Origin: Citricoccus sp. SGAir0253
Lineage (GTDB): Bacteria; Actinomycetota; Actinomycetes; Actinomycetales; Micrococcaceae
Assembly (NCBI RefSeq): GCF_005877055.1
Contig: NZ_CP039424.1
Span: 2,046,001 to 2,110,000, forward strand
Length of the DNA stretch: 64,000 bases
Direction of reading: 5' to 3'
Below are positions 36,322 through 44,754 of the stretch, piece after piece. The first letter of the stretch is position 1. Each line of letters starts with the position of its first letter. The notes beneath the pieces were generated by a model. It was given only the letters and a program-made list of their open reading frames with translations, did no database searches and had not been told where the DNA came from. The translations under genes and the position numbers were made by a program.

Positions 36322-37506
36322 ATGTCCGAGGCACGCGTCACCCCGCCACCCCGCACCGTCTCCGCCGAGTCGCTGCGCCGGTTGCGGGCCCACCTGGGAG
36401 CGCTCAACACGGCCACGCTGCAGCGGCTGGACAGCACGCTGCCCTGGTACCGCCAGCTCACCCCGGACGAGCGGTCCTCCCTCGGGCTCATCGCCCAGCG
36501 CGGCCTGACCGGCTTCCTGTCCTGGTTCGAGCGGCCCACGACCACCATGACGACCGTGCTCGGGGAGGTGTTCGGCGGCGCGCCCACGGAGCTGACCCGG
36601 TCGATCAGCCTGCAGCGGGCCCTGCAGCTGATCCGGACCGTCGTGGACGTCGTCGAGGCCCAGGTCCCCGGGATCGTGCAGGACCGCGACCAGACCCTGG
36701 TCCGCGAGGCCGTGCTGCGGTACTCGCGGGAGATCGCCTTCGCCCTGGCGGACGTCTACGCCCGCGCCGCGGAGACGCGCGGGGCGTGGGACAGCCGCAA
36801 CGAGGCGGTGCTGCTGGACGCGGTGCTGCGCGGCGAGGGCCCGGACGAGATCCTCTCCCGGGCCGCGGCGGCGGGCTGGTCCAACGGCGGCTCGGTGATG
36901 GTGATGGCCGGGCCGACCCCCGAGGCGGACCTGCCCCGGCGCCTCTCCGGGACCCGGCGGACCGCCGCGAGGGCCGGCTACGACGTCCTCGTGGGCGTCC
37001 AGGCCGAGCGGCTCGTGCTCGTGCTGGGCGGCGTGGCCGACCCCACGCAGGCCGCCGCCGCCCTGACCCCCTGGTTCGGGGACGGGCCCGTGGTGTACGG
37101 ACCGCTGGCCGAGTCCCTCGTGGACGCCCACCGCAGCGGCCGCGAGGCCCTCGCCGGACTCGCCGCCGCGCCCGCGTGGCCGCGCGCCCCGCGGCCGGCG
37201 CACGCCCAGGACCTGCTGCCCGAGCGGGCGCTGCACGGCGACCCCACCGCCGTGGACGCCCTCGTGCACCGCGTCCACGCCCCGCTGCGCGCCGCGGGGA
37301 ACTCGCTGCTGGAGACCGTGGACACGTACTGCGAGCTCGGGCACTCGCTCGAGGGGACCGCGCGGGAGCTGTTCATCCACGCCAACACGGTGCGCTACCG
37401 GCTGCGGCGGGTGAGCGAGATCACCGGCTGGGACCCGCTCGTGCCGCGCGACGCCTACGTCCTCCAGACCGCGCTGGCCGTCGGACGACTCCATCCCTCG
37501 TTGTAG
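36322..37506 (+). CDS. fasR: PucR-type transcriptional regulator of fatty-acid synthesis (FasR-like)
   Basis: A 394-residue regulator with a large N-terminal sensing region (SLRRLRAHLGALNTATLQRL, then RGLTGFLSWFERPTTTM) and a PucR-like C-terminal helix-turn-helix: SLEGTARELFIHANTVRYRL and RRVSEITGWDP. In Streptomyces coelicolor the regulator at the same place, directly upstream of fabD-fabH-acpP-fabF, is FasR (SCO2386), which activates the operon. Position and domain layout match, so the same role is inferred. It ends 79 bases before fabD. The in-between region contains GAAACCTCCAAAAGGGG and a GTTAAC, which could hold its binding site, but no operator is proven. Confidence 0.87.
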   Translation: MSEARVTPPPRTVSAESLRRLRAHLGALNTATLQRLDSTLPWYRQLTPDERSSLGLIAQRGLTGFLSWFERPTTTMTTVLGEVFGGAPTELTRSISLQRALQLIRTVVDVVEAQVPGIVQDRDQTLVREAVLRYSREIAFALADVYARAAETRGAWDSRNEAVLLDAVLRGEGPDEILSRAAAAGWSNGGSVMVMAGPTPEADLPRRLSGTRRTAARAGYDVLVGVQAERLVLVLGGVADPTQAAAALTPWFGDGPVVYGPLAESLVDAHRSGREALAGLAAAPAWPRAPRPAHAQDLLPERALHGDPTAVDALVHRVHAPLRAAGNSLLETVDTYCELGHSLEGTARELFIHANTVRYRLRRVSEITGWDPLVPRDAYVLQTALAVGRLHPSL

Positions 37507-37572
37507 GAAACCTCCAAAAGGGGTGGGGGAGCTTGGTGCGGCCGGTGCCCCGGAACAAGGTCACGGTTTTGA

Positions 37573-37578
37573 CACAGT
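37573..37578 (+). promoter_or_regulatory. -10 element of fabD, leaderless spacing
   Basis: CACAGT seven bases before the ATG at 37586, no Shine-Dalgarno. A TTGACA at 37569-37574 overlaps it and would put its own -10 inside the gene, so it is disregarded. The AT-rich segment including GTTAAC stands out in this GC-rich DNA. Confidence 0.4.
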
Positions 37579-37585
37579 TAACGGC

Positions 37586-38518
37586 ATGCTTGCAATCGTG
37601 TGCCCCGGACAGGGCTCCCAGACCCCCGGGTTCCTCACGCCGTGGCTCGAGCTGGACGGCATGGCCGGACTCCTCGACGAGTGGTCCACCGCCACCGGCG
37701 TGGACCTGACGGCCCACGGGACGGTCTCGGACGAGGCCACCATCAAGGACACCGCCGTGGCCCAGCCGCTCATCGTGGCCGGCGGCCTGCTCTCCGCCCG
37801 GGCGCTCGGTGTCGAGGCGCTGGAGCCCCGCACCTGGGTCGCCGCGGGCCACTCGGTCGGCGAGATCACCGCCGCCGCCCTGGCCGGCGTGCTGCCCGGG
37901 GCCGAGGCGCTCGAGTTCGTGCGCATCCGCGCCACCGGGATGGCGGCCGCCGCGGCCGCCGAGCCCACCGGGATGTCCGCCGTGCTCGGCGGGGACCCCG
38001 CGGAGGTCTCCGCCGCGATCGAGGCCCACGGACTCGTGGCCGCCAACGCGAACGGCGGCGGGCAGACCGTGGCCGCCGGCTCCCTCGGGGCGCTGGCCGC
38101 CCTGGCCGAGCAGCCCCCCGCCAAGGCCCGCGTCGTCCCGCTCAAGGTGGCCGGGGCGTTCCACACCCCCTACATGGCCCCGGCCGTGCCGGACCTGGCG
38201 GCGTACGCCGACGGACTGCGCCCCGCCGATCCCGCCGTGGCCCTGCTGTCCAACCGGGACGGCCAGGCCGTTGCCTCCGGTCGCGAGGCCGTGGACCGCC
38301 TCGTGGACCAGGTCACCCGACCGGTGCGCTGGGACCTGTGCATGGAGTCCCTGCGCGGGGCCGGGGTCACCGGGATCCTGGAGCTGCTGCCGGGCGGCAC
38401 GCTGGCCGGACTGGCCAAGCGCGCCCTCAAGGGCACCCCCACGCTGGCCGTGAAGTCCCCGGAGGACCTGGACGCCGCCCGCGCCTTCATCGCCGAGCAC
38501 GCCGTCGCCGCCGCGTGA
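37586..38518 (+). CDS. fabD: Malonyl-CoA:ACP S-malonyltransferase
   Basis: Loads malonyl groups from malonyl-CoA onto ACP for type II fatty-acid synthesis. 310 residues. N-terminal CPGQGSQTPGFL. The active-site Ser is in AAGHSVGEITAAALAG (GHSxGE). The Arg that binds the malonyl carboxylate is in EFVRIRATGM. The catalytic His is in AGAFHTPYM. The C-terminal GGTLAGLAKRALKG is typical. First gene of fabD-fabH-acpP-fabF; fabH begins 67 bases downstream after its own Shine-Dalgarno (GCGAGGA). The ATG is fixed by the conserved start MLAIVCPGQGSQ. Confidence 0.97.
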   Translation: MLAIVCPGQGSQTPGFLTPWLELDGMAGLLDEWSTATGVDLTAHGTVSDEATIKDTAVAQPLIVAGGLLSARALGVEALEPRTWVAAGHSVGEITAAALAGVLPGAEALEFVRIRATGMAAAAAAEPTGMSAVLGGDPAEVSAAIEAHGLVAANANGGGQTVAAGSLGALAALAEQPPAKARVVPLKVAGAFHTPYMAPAVPDLAAYADGLRPADPAVALLSNRDGQAVASGREAVDRLVDQVTRPVRWDLCMESLRGAGVTGILELLPGGTLAGLAKRALKGTPTLAVKSPEDLDAARAFIAEHAVAAA

Positions 38519-38585
38519 GAGCCCCGTGACGGCCGGCCGCCGCCAGCACTGACCACAGACCTCCAGCAGATCCGCGAGGACCCCC

Positions 38586-39635
38586 ATGACCACCCTGAAC
38601 CAGTACCAGCCTGCCGCCGGCAGCCGCATCCTCTCCGTGGGCGCCGCACGCGGCAACCTCGTCGTGACGAACGACGACATCGCCGGGCCGATCAACTCCT
38701 CCGACGAGTGGATCCAGAAGCGCACCGGCATCGTCACCCGCCGCCGCGCGGACAGGGACCTGACGCTCATCGACCTGACCACCGAGGCGGCCCGCGAGGC
38801 CATGGAGCGCGCCGGACTCACGGGCGAGGACGTCGACGCCGTCATCGTCTCCACCGTCACCTCGCCGTACGCCACGCCCTCGGTCGCGGCCGCCGTCGCC
38901 CACCGCATCGGCGCCACCCCGGCCCCGGCCTTCGACGTCTCGGCCGCGTGCGCCGGCTACTGCTACGGCGTGGCCCAGGCCGACGCGCTCGTGCGCTCGG
39001 GCATGGCCCGCCACGTCGTCGTCGTGGGCGCCGAGAAGCTCTCGGACATCATCGACGAGACGGACCGGTCCATCTCCTTCATCCTCGGCGACGGCGCCGG
39101 CGCCGTGGTGGTGGCGGCCTCCGAGGAGGCCGGGATCTCCCCCAGCGTCTGGGGCTCGGACGGGGAGCGCTGGGACACCGTGAGCATGAGCCGGTCCCTG
39201 CTGGACCTGCGCGACGCCGCCGAGACCGCCCGGAAGACCGGCGACGCCTCGGCGCTGACGAACCCCGACGACAAGCTGTGGCCGCACCTGCGCCAGGACG
39301 GGCCCAGCGTCTTCCGCTGGGCCGTGTGGTCCATGGCCAAGGTGGCCCGGGAGGCCCTGGACAAGGCCGGCATCGAGGCGGGCGACCTCGCCGCGTTCCT
39401 GCCGCACCAGGCCAACGAGCGCATCATCGACGAGCTGGCCAAGCAGCTCAAGCTGCCGGAGACCGTCACGATCGGCCGGGACATCAAGGAGATGGGCAAC
39501 ACCTCCGCCGCCTCGATCCCGCTGGCGATGCACCGCGTCCTCGAGGAGGACCCCTCGCTCAGCGGCGGGCTCGCCCTGCAGATCGGCTTCGGCGCCGGAC
39601 TCGTCTACGGCGCCCAGGTCGTCCGGCTCCCCTGA
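38586..39635 (+). CDS. fabH: Beta-ketoacyl-ACP synthase III
   Basis: Initiates fatty-acid chains by condensing acyl-CoA (in this group usually branched-chain primers) with malonyl-ACP. 349 residues. Catalytic triad: Cys in VSAACAGYCYG (about residue 120), His in FLPHQANERII, Asn in MGNTSAASIPLAM. N-terminal SSDEWIQKRTGI is the usual acyl-CoA binding part. The C-terminal GFGAGLVYGAQVVRL closes the thiolase fold. ATG with GAGGACC a few bases upstream. Second gene of the fab operon; FabH specificity would determine iso/anteiso lipid content, which is typical of Micrococcaceae. Confidence 0.97.
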   Translation: MTTLNQYQPAAGSRILSVGAARGNLVVTNDDIAGPINSSDEWIQKRTGIVTRRRADRDLTLIDLTTEAAREAMERAGLTGEDVDAVIVSTVTSPYATPSVAAAVAHRIGATPAPAFDVSAACAGYCYGVAQADALVRSGMARHVVVVGAEKLSDIIDETDRSISFILGDGAGAVVVAASEEAGISPSVWGSDGERWDTVSMSRSLLDLRDAAETARKTGDASALTNPDDKLWPHLRQDGPSVFRWAVWSMAKVAREALDKAGIEAGDLAAFLPHQANERIIDELAKQLKLPETVTIGRDIKEMGNTSAASIPLAMHRVLEEDPSLSGGLALQIGFGAGLVYGAQVVRLP

Positions 39636-39737
39636 GCCGGGCCACCCCACCAGACCTCCGCGTCCGCCGGGCGCCGGAGTATCCCGAACACCCGACGAAC
39701 ACGACTGTGGACGCCCGCGTCCCGAAAGGAGCCTGAC

Positions 39738-39983
39738 ATGGCCACCAAGGAAGAGATCCTCGCCGGACTGGCCGAGATCGTCAACGAGGAGACCGGCCTG
39801 GAGACCGAAGAGGTCCAGCTGGACAAGTCCTTCACCGACGACCTCGACATCGACTCCATCTCGATGATGACCATCGTGGTCAACGCCGAGGAGAAGTTCG
39901 ACGTCAAGATCCCGGACGAGGAGGTCAAGAACCTCAAGACCGTGGACGACGCCGTCGAGTTCATCAAGAACGCCCAGGCCTGA
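39738..39983 (+). CDS. acpP: Acyl carrier protein
   Basis: An 81-residue acidic four-helix carrier. The phosphopantetheine Ser is in DDLDIDSISMMTIVV; in most ACPs this reads DSL, and here D-S-I, a normal actinobacterial variant. Strong Shine-Dalgarno AAAGGAG eight bases before the ATG, consistent with the very high expression needed. Third gene of the fab operon. The 207 bases between acpP and fabF contain two tandem hairpins that could lower read-through into fabF. Confidence 0.97.
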   Translation: MATKEEILAGLAEIVNEETGLETEEVQLDKSFTDDLDIDSISMMTIVVNAEEKFDVKIPDEEVKNLKTVDDAVEFIKNAQA

Positions 39984-39999
39984 TCCCGGCCGGACCGGT

Positions 40000-40051
40000 G
40001 GGGGTCCCGGCCGGCGCCGGGCGGCAGCGCCCGACGACGGCCGGGAACCCC
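40000..40051 (+). terminator. Hairpin after acpP, probable attenuator before fabF
   Basis: Outer arms GGGGGTCCCGGCCG (40000-40013) and CGGCCGGGAACCCC (40038-40051) pair with one mismatch around an imperfect inner stem. Because fabF follows on the same strand it may act as a partial terminator. Confidence 0.5.
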
Positions 40052-40057
40052 AGCGGC

Positions 40058-40086
40058 CCGCGGACACTCCCGCAGTCGGTCCGCGG
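40058..40086 (+). promoter_or_regulatory. Second hairpin in the acpP-fabF gap
   Basis: CCGCGGAC (40058-40065) and GTCCGCGG (40079-40086), perfect 8-bp stem with a 13-base loop. Role unknown; may reinforce attenuation or shape the fabF leader. Confidence 0.4.
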
Positions 40087-40190
40087 TGCGGCCGGCCTCG
40101 CACCGACCGTCCCCTCCCCCGCCGCCGATCCGGCCGGCGGACGAACCGAAGCGTACGGGTCCACCGACCCGGAAGACCGAAGGTAGAGAC

Positions 40191-41441
40191 ATGACCCGCA
40201 CAGCCGTGATCACCGGCCTCGGAGCCACGACCCCCATCGGCGGTGACGTCCCGACCCTGTGGCAGAACGCCCTGGCCGGCACCGCCGGAGCGCGCCCCCT
40301 CGAGCAGGAGTGGGTCGCCGAGTACGAGCTGCCGGTGACCTTCGCCGCCCAGCTGTCCTCCCCCATCACCGAGTCCCTAACCAAGGTCGAGATGAAGCGG
40401 ATGGACCCCACCACCCAGTACGGCGTGGTGGCCGCCCGCGAGGCATGGGCGGACGCCGGCCTGGCCGGCGAGGACACGGCCGTGGACCCGGACCGCTTCG
40501 CCGTCTCCTTCGGCACCGGGATCGGCGGGGTGTGGACCCTGCTGGACGGCTGGGACACCCTGCGCACCAAGGGCCCGCGCCGCGTGCTGCCGATGACCGT
40601 GCCCATGCTGATGCCCAACGGGCCGGCGGCCGCCATCAGCCTCGACCTCGGCGCGCGTGCCGGGGCCCGCACCCCCGTCTCGGCGTGCGCCTCCGGCACC
40701 GAGGCCATGGACCTGGCCCTCGCGATGATCCGCGACGGCCGGGCCGACGTCGTACTGTGCGGCGGCACCGAGGCCGCCATCCACCCGCTGCCGATCGCGG
40801 CCTTCGCCGCCATGCAGGCCCTGTCCCGCCGCAACGACGAGCCCGAGCGCGCCTCCCGTCCGTACGACCGGGACCGCGACGGCTTCGTGCTCGGCGAGGG
40901 CGCCGGCGCGCTCGTCATCGAGTCGGAGGAGCACGCCCGCGCCCGCGGCGCGCGCATCTACGCCGAGCTGGCCGGGTCCGGCGTCACCTCGGACTCGTAC
41001 CACATCACCGCCCCCGAGGCCGAGGGACTCGGTGCCTCTCGCGCGCTGCGCGCCGCCCTCGAGTCGGCGGGTGCCGCCCCGGAGGACGTCTGCCACGTCA
41101 ACGCGCACGCGACCTCGACGCCGGTCGGCGACCGGCCCGAGTACCTGGCCATGAAGTCGGTCTTCGCCGGCCACCTGGACTCGATCGCCGTCTCGGCGAC
41201 CAAGAGCCAGACCGGTCACCTGCTGGGGGCCTCCGGCGCGATCGAGTCCGTGCTCTCGACCCTGGCCGTGTACCACGGCCAGGCCCCGGTGACGATCAAC
41301 CTCGAGAACCAGGACCCCGAGATCCCGCTCGACGTGGTGACCGGCTCCCCGCGCCAGCTGCCCGAGGGCCCGCGCGTGGTGGTCAACAACTCCTTCGGGT
41401 TCGGCGGCCACAACGCCGTCTCCCTGTTCCGCAGCATCTGA
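40191..41441 (+). CDS. fabF: Beta-ketoacyl-ACP synthase II
   Basis: Condensing enzyme that elongates acyl-ACP with malonyl-ACP. 416 residues. Active-site Cys in VSACASGTEAMDLAL. The two His are in VNAHATSTPVGD and NNSFGFGGHNAVS, with the Lys in SATKSQTGHLLGA. N-terminal TAVITGLGATTPIG is the standard KAS start. ATG follows GAAGGTAGAGAC. Last gene of the fab operon. A perfect 21-bp bidirectional terminator separates it from DUF3145. The gap before it is unusually long for this operon and is hairpin-rich. Confidence 0.97.
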   Translation: MTRTAVITGLGATTPIGGDVPTLWQNALAGTAGARPLEQEWVAEYELPVTFAAQLSSPITESLTKVEMKRMDPTTQYGVVAAREAWADAGLAGEDTAVDPDRFAVSFGTGIGGVWTLLDGWDTLRTKGPRRVLPMTVPMLMPNGPAAAISLDLGARAGARTPVSACASGTEAMDLALAMIRDGRADVVLCGGTEAAIHPLPIAAFAAMQALSRRNDEPERASRPYDRDRDGFVLGEGAGALVIESEEHARARGARIYAELAGSGVTSDSYHITAPEAEGLGASRALRAALESAGAAPEDVCHVNAHATSTPVGDRPEYLAMKSVFAGHLDSIAVSATKSQTGHLLGASGAIESVLSTLAVYHGQAPVTINLENQDPEIPLDVVTGSPRQLPEGPRVVVNNSFGFGGHNAVSLFRSI

Positions 41442-41443
41442 CG

Positions 41444-41495
41444 CCGCACACGACGACGCCCGCCGGGTCCCCCTGGCGGGCGTCGTCGTGTGCGG
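41444..41495. terminator. Bidirectional terminator between fabF and the DUF3145 gene
   Basis: Perfect 21-bp stem (41444-41464 with 41475-41495), arm containing CACGACGACGCCCGCC, ten-base loop. Convergent genes on both sides. Confidence 0.88.
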
Positions 41496-41540
41496 ATCGC
41501 GCTCCCCTGGGAGGCCGGGCGCGCGGGGTCCCCGCCGGCC

Positions 41541-42044
41541 TCAGCCGACCTGGTGCAGCCAGCGCACGGGGGCGCCGTCGGCGGCCTGCCGGAAGGGCTC
41601 GAGCTCCTCGTCCCAGGCCTCGCCCAGGGCCAGGCTGAGCTCGTGGAAGACCGCGGAGGGGTCGCCGTTGGCCTGTTCGTAGGCGTAGCGGATGCGGTCC
41701 TCGGAGACCATGATGTTCCCGGTGACGTCCGTGGTCGCGTGGAAGATGCCGAGCTCGGGGGTGTGCGACCAGCGGCTGCCGTCGCAGCCGGCCGAGGGGT
41801 CCTCGGTGATCTCGTACCGCAGGTGGGCCCAGCCGCGCAGCGCCGAGGCCAGGCGCGCCCCGCTGCCCTGCGGCGCGGTCCACGTGATCTCGGCACGGTA
41901 GGAGCCCTGGGCGGCCGGCTGCGCCGACCACTCCAGGCGGTCCTGGGCACCCAGGACGGACCCCACCGCCCACTCGATGTGTGGGCACAGCGCGGCCGGG
42001 GCCGAGTGGATGTACAGGATTCCACGGGCCATGGTGTCAGACAT
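41541..42044 (-). CDS. DUF3145 domain protein
   Basis: A 167-residue cytosolic protein of the actinobacterial DUF3145 family. Landmarks: GILYIHSAPAALCPHIEWAV at the start, then LGAQDRLEWSAQPA, LRGWAHLRYEITEDPS, GIFHATTDVTGNIMV, and ELEPFRQAADGAPVRWLHQVG at the end. No catalytic motif recognised. In Streptomyces the homologous gene also follows fabF, so a link with fatty-acid metabolism is plausible but untested. ATG with GGGAGGAACGT upstream. Convergent with fabF, on the same strand as the downstream-lying xerC cluster but separated from it by 242 bases. Confidence 0.88.
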   Translation of the reverse strand: MSDTMARGILYIHSAPAALCPHIEWAVGSVLGAQDRLEWSAQPAAQGSYRAEITWTAPQGSGARLASALRGWAHLRYEITEDPSAGCDGSRWSHTPELGIFHATTDVTGNIMVSEDRIRYAYEQANGDPSAVFHELSLALGEAWDEELEPFRQAADGAPVRWLHQVG

Positions 42045-42286
42045 ACGTTCCTCCCAGTGCTGTGCGGTACGTCTTCCCCAACGTCCCCACGGCCTGCGGA
42101 ACCCGGTCGGGTCCCGGGAGGTGGCGGCCAGCGCCCGATGTCCCCGATGTTCGATTGCCGGCAGCGTCCGAGGTCAGGATCGCGATCGTCCCCCGGGTGC
42201 TTCCGGGACCATTGTGCACCACGATGCGTGACGGGGCCAACAGGCCCGGCGTACGCCGGGGCCCGCGCCATGGCGCGGGGAGACGG

Positions 42287-43453
42287 TCAGGCCCTCGGGT
42301 GGGCGCGGCGGTAGCCCTCCCGCAACCGCTCGATGGAGACGTGCGTGTACAGCTGGGTGGTCTGCAGCGAGGAGTGGCCCAGCAGCTCCTGCACGCTGCG
42401 CAGGTCCGCCCCGCCGTCCAGCAGGTGGGTGGCGGCGGTGTGCCGCAGTACGTGCGGTCCGGAGGCCGAGGTGTCCCCCAGGCCGGCCAGGGCCGCGTTG
42501 ACCATCTCCCGCACCTGCCGCACGCCCAGCCGACCGCCCCGCACGCCGAGGAACAGTGCGTCCGTGGGACCCGCCAGCAGGTGGCGGCGGCCCTGGTCCA
42601 ACCACCGCTCCACCGCCGTGGCCGCGGGCAGCCCGAAGGGGACGGTGCGCTGCTTGCCGCCCTTGCCGGTCACCCGGAGGGTGCGCCTCTCGTGGTCCAC
42701 GTCCGCCCGGTCCAGGCCGGCCAGCTCGGACACGCGCAGCCCGGTGGCGTAGAGCAGTTCCAGGATGGCGGCGTCGCGCAGCGCCACGGCCCGCCGCCGC
42801 ACCTCCTCGCGGGTCCGCCCACCCGGGGCGGGGTCCTCCGTGGGCGACTCCGGGTGACGGCCCGGTGCCACCGGCTCCTGGGCCCGGTCCAGCAGTCGCG
42901 CGGCCTGCTCGGCACTCAGGGCGTCCGGCAGCGAGCCGGAGCGCCGCGGCGAGCTGAGCCGCAGCGAGGGGTCGACCTCCACCAGTCCCTCCCGCACCGC
43001 CCAGGCATAGAAGACGCGGACGGTGGCCGTCTTGCGGGCCAGGGTGGACCGGGAGCGGCCGGCGGCCGAGAGCCGCCCGAGCCAGCCGCGCAGGTCCTTG
43101 AGGTCCAGGGCACCCAGCACGTCGGGACCCGCCCCGTCCACGATCCCCGGCCGCTCGTGCGCCACCACGTCCCGGACGAGGCCCTCCAGGTCCGCCACGT
43201 AGGCCCGCAACGTCTCCGCCGACCGGTTGCGCTCGTGGACGAGGTGCTCGGCGAATCCCTCCACCCAGGACCGGTCGCGGGTCGAGAGCCGTGGCGGCTC
43301 GGCGCCGTCCCCCGCCCCGCCCGCCGCCGAGCCGTGACGCCGGGCAGCGTCCCGGCCGGCACCGTCCGCCCCGCAGGCCTTCCCAGGGGCGCCGCTGGGC
43401 GTGGCACTCCCCGTGTGGGCGGCGGGCCCGGCGTCCCGGTGGTCGGTGGTCAT
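42287..43453 (-). CDS. xerC: Tyrosine recombinase XerC
   Basis: Site-specific recombinase that resolves chromosome dimers at dif with XerD. 388 residues, with a long low-complexity N-terminal extension of about 60 residues. SAM-like core-binding domain: WVEGFAEHLVHERNRSAETL, then TLARKTATVRVFYAWAVREG. Catalytic domain residues: Arg in YATGLRVSELAGL, Lys in VTGKGGKQRTVPFG, His and Arg in HVLRHTAATHLLDGG, His in LLGHSSLQTTQLY, and the nucleophile Tyr in TTQLYTHVS. An insertion of about 30 residues (PGRHPESPTEDPAPG) lies before the first Arg. Its ATG overlaps the dprA stop by four bases. Assigned XerC rather than XerD from the dprA neighbourhood, typical for actinobacterial xerC. Confidence 0.93.
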   Translation of the reverse strand: MTTDHRDAGPAAHTGSATPSGAPGKACGADGAGRDAARRHGSAAGGAGDGAEPPRLSTRDRSWVEGFAEHLVHERNRSAETLRAYVADLEGLVRDVVAHERPGIVDGAGPDVLGALDLKDLRGWLGRLSAAGRSRSTLARKTATVRVFYAWAVREGLVEVDPSLRLSSPRRSGSLPDALSAEQAARLLDRAQEPVAPGRHPESPTEDPAPGGRTREEVRRRAVALRDAAILELLYATGLRVSELAGLDRADVDHERRTLRVTGKGGKQRTVPFGLPAATAVERWLDQGRRHLLAGPTDALFLGVRGGRLGVRQVREMVNAALAGLGDTSASGPHVLRHTAATHLLDGGADLRSVQELLGHSSLQTTQLYTHVSIERLREGYRRAHPRA

Positions 43454-44754
43454 GGTCCCACTCTGCCACCGTCCGCCCCGGACGCCGGGGACCGACGCCG
43501 CCAGCCGGAGGCCGACTGCTCGGCGAGTCCCTGCCGGCGCAGCTTCTGCAGCACGCCCATGACCGTGCCGGGCCCGAGGCCGGCGACCGCGCAGAGGCGG
43601 TCGACGGGGGCGGCGCTGCGCAGGGGCAGGGCCTCGTAGACGAGCAGTTCCTCCACCGCGAGGTGGTCGTGCGGGCGCACGGCGGTGTCCCGGGACGCGG
43701 CCGTCCCGCCGGCGGGGGGTGCGGCGTCCCCGCCGCACGGCCGGTCGCCCCGGCCGGGCAGCAGCTCGAGGGCCTCGGCGACGTCCGTGACGGGCACGGC
43801 CGGCGACTCCCGCAGGAGGCGGTGGCACCCGGCCGAGGTCGACGAGGTGATGGGCCCGGGGACGACACCCACCTCCCGGCCGAGGGCCAAGGCGTGGCCG
43901 GCGGTGTTCTGCGCTCCCGAGCGCCACCGGGCCTCCACCACGAGCACGGCGCCCGCGAGGGCCGCGATCAGGCGGTTGCGCTGGAGGAAGCGGTACCGCG
44001 TGGGGCTGCTGCCGGGCGCCAGCTCGGACAGGAGCAGGCCCTGGTCCGCCACGTCCTGCAGCAGCGTCGCGTTGCCGGCCGGGTAGTACCGGTCCAGTCC
44101 CCCGGCCAGGACGGCCGCCGTGGGGGGACTCCCCGTGCCCGCGCCGAGCGCCGACTGGTGGGCCAGGGCGTCGATCCCGTACGCGCCGCCGGACAGGACG
44201 GTGATGCCGCGAGCGCCGACACCGCCGGCGAGCAGGCGGGTGGCGCCGCGGCCGTAGGGACTGGCGTCCCGGCTGCCGACGACGGCCAGGGTCACGTGCC
44301 GTTCCGGCATGCCCCCGCCGCCCCGGTACCAGAGGGCGACCGGGGAGGCCGGGCCGAGGTCTCGCAGGGCCGTCGGCCACCCGGGGTCCCCCGGGACCAG
44401 CAGTCCCCCGCCCAGCCGGTGCAGCGTCTCGAGGTCCCGCTCCGGGGCCAGCGCCCCGGCACGAGCCGCCCAGCGTTCGGTTCCCCGCTGCCACCCGCGG
44501 CTCGACAGCGGGGTCCCCGCCGCCTCGAGGACCAGGGCGAGCTCCTGCCGCTCGTCGGCGCCGGCGCCGTCACGGCCCGTGAGGACCTCGAGCGCCCGCG
44601 CGGCACCCCAGGTCCCCACCGCGGCGAGGCCCAGGACGTCGCCCGGTTCCAGGAGGCGCGTCAGGGCGGCGCGGGCGATGCGGTCCTCGTGCCCGGGGCG
44701 GCGGGGTGCCTGCCCGGTGCCGGCCTGCTCGGGGAGGTCTCCGGTGGTGGTCAT
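43450..44754 (-). CDS. dprA: DNA-processing protein DprA
   Basis: Binds incoming single-stranded DNA and loads RecA during natural transformation. 434 residues. The Rossmann-like DprA core begins at VTLAVVGSRDASPYG. It continues with VLSGGAYGIDALAHQSAL, AVLAGGLDRYYPAGNATLL, FLQRNRLIAALAGAVLVVEA and SGAQNTAGHALALGREVGVVPG. The last 80 residues contain a winged-helix (LCAVAGLGPGTVMGVLQKL), the DprA C-terminal domain. N-terminal HhH-like part precedes. Four-base ATGA overlaps with comM upstream and xerC downstream, so the whole group is translationally coupled. Together with ComM it suggests natural competence, known in Micrococcus luteus. Confidence 0.95.
   Translation of the reverse strand: MTTTGDLPEQAGTGQAPRRPGHEDRIARAALTRLLEPGDVLGLAAVGTWGAARALEVLTGRDGAGADERQELALVLEAAGTPLSSRGWQRGTERWAARAGALAPERDLETLHRLGGGLLVPGDPGWPTALRDLGPASPVALWYRGGGGMPERHVTLAVVGSRDASPYGRGATRLLAGGVGARGITVLSGGAYGIDALAHQSALGAGTGSPPTAAVLAGGLDRYYPAGNATLLQDVADQGLLLSELAPGSSPTRYRFLQRNRLIAALAGAVLVVEARWRSGAQNTAGHALALGREVGVVPGPITSSTSAGCHRLLRESPAVPVTDVAEALELLPGRGDRPCGGDAAPPAGGTAASRDTAVRPHDHLAVEELLVYEALPLRSAAPVDRLCAVAGLGPGTVMGVLQKLRRQGLAEQSASGWRRRSPASGADGGRVGP

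Noticed and set aside
37569-37574. TTGACA just before fabD as a -35 box
   Set aside because: A -10 at normal spacing would lie inside fabD, beyond its conserved N-terminus.
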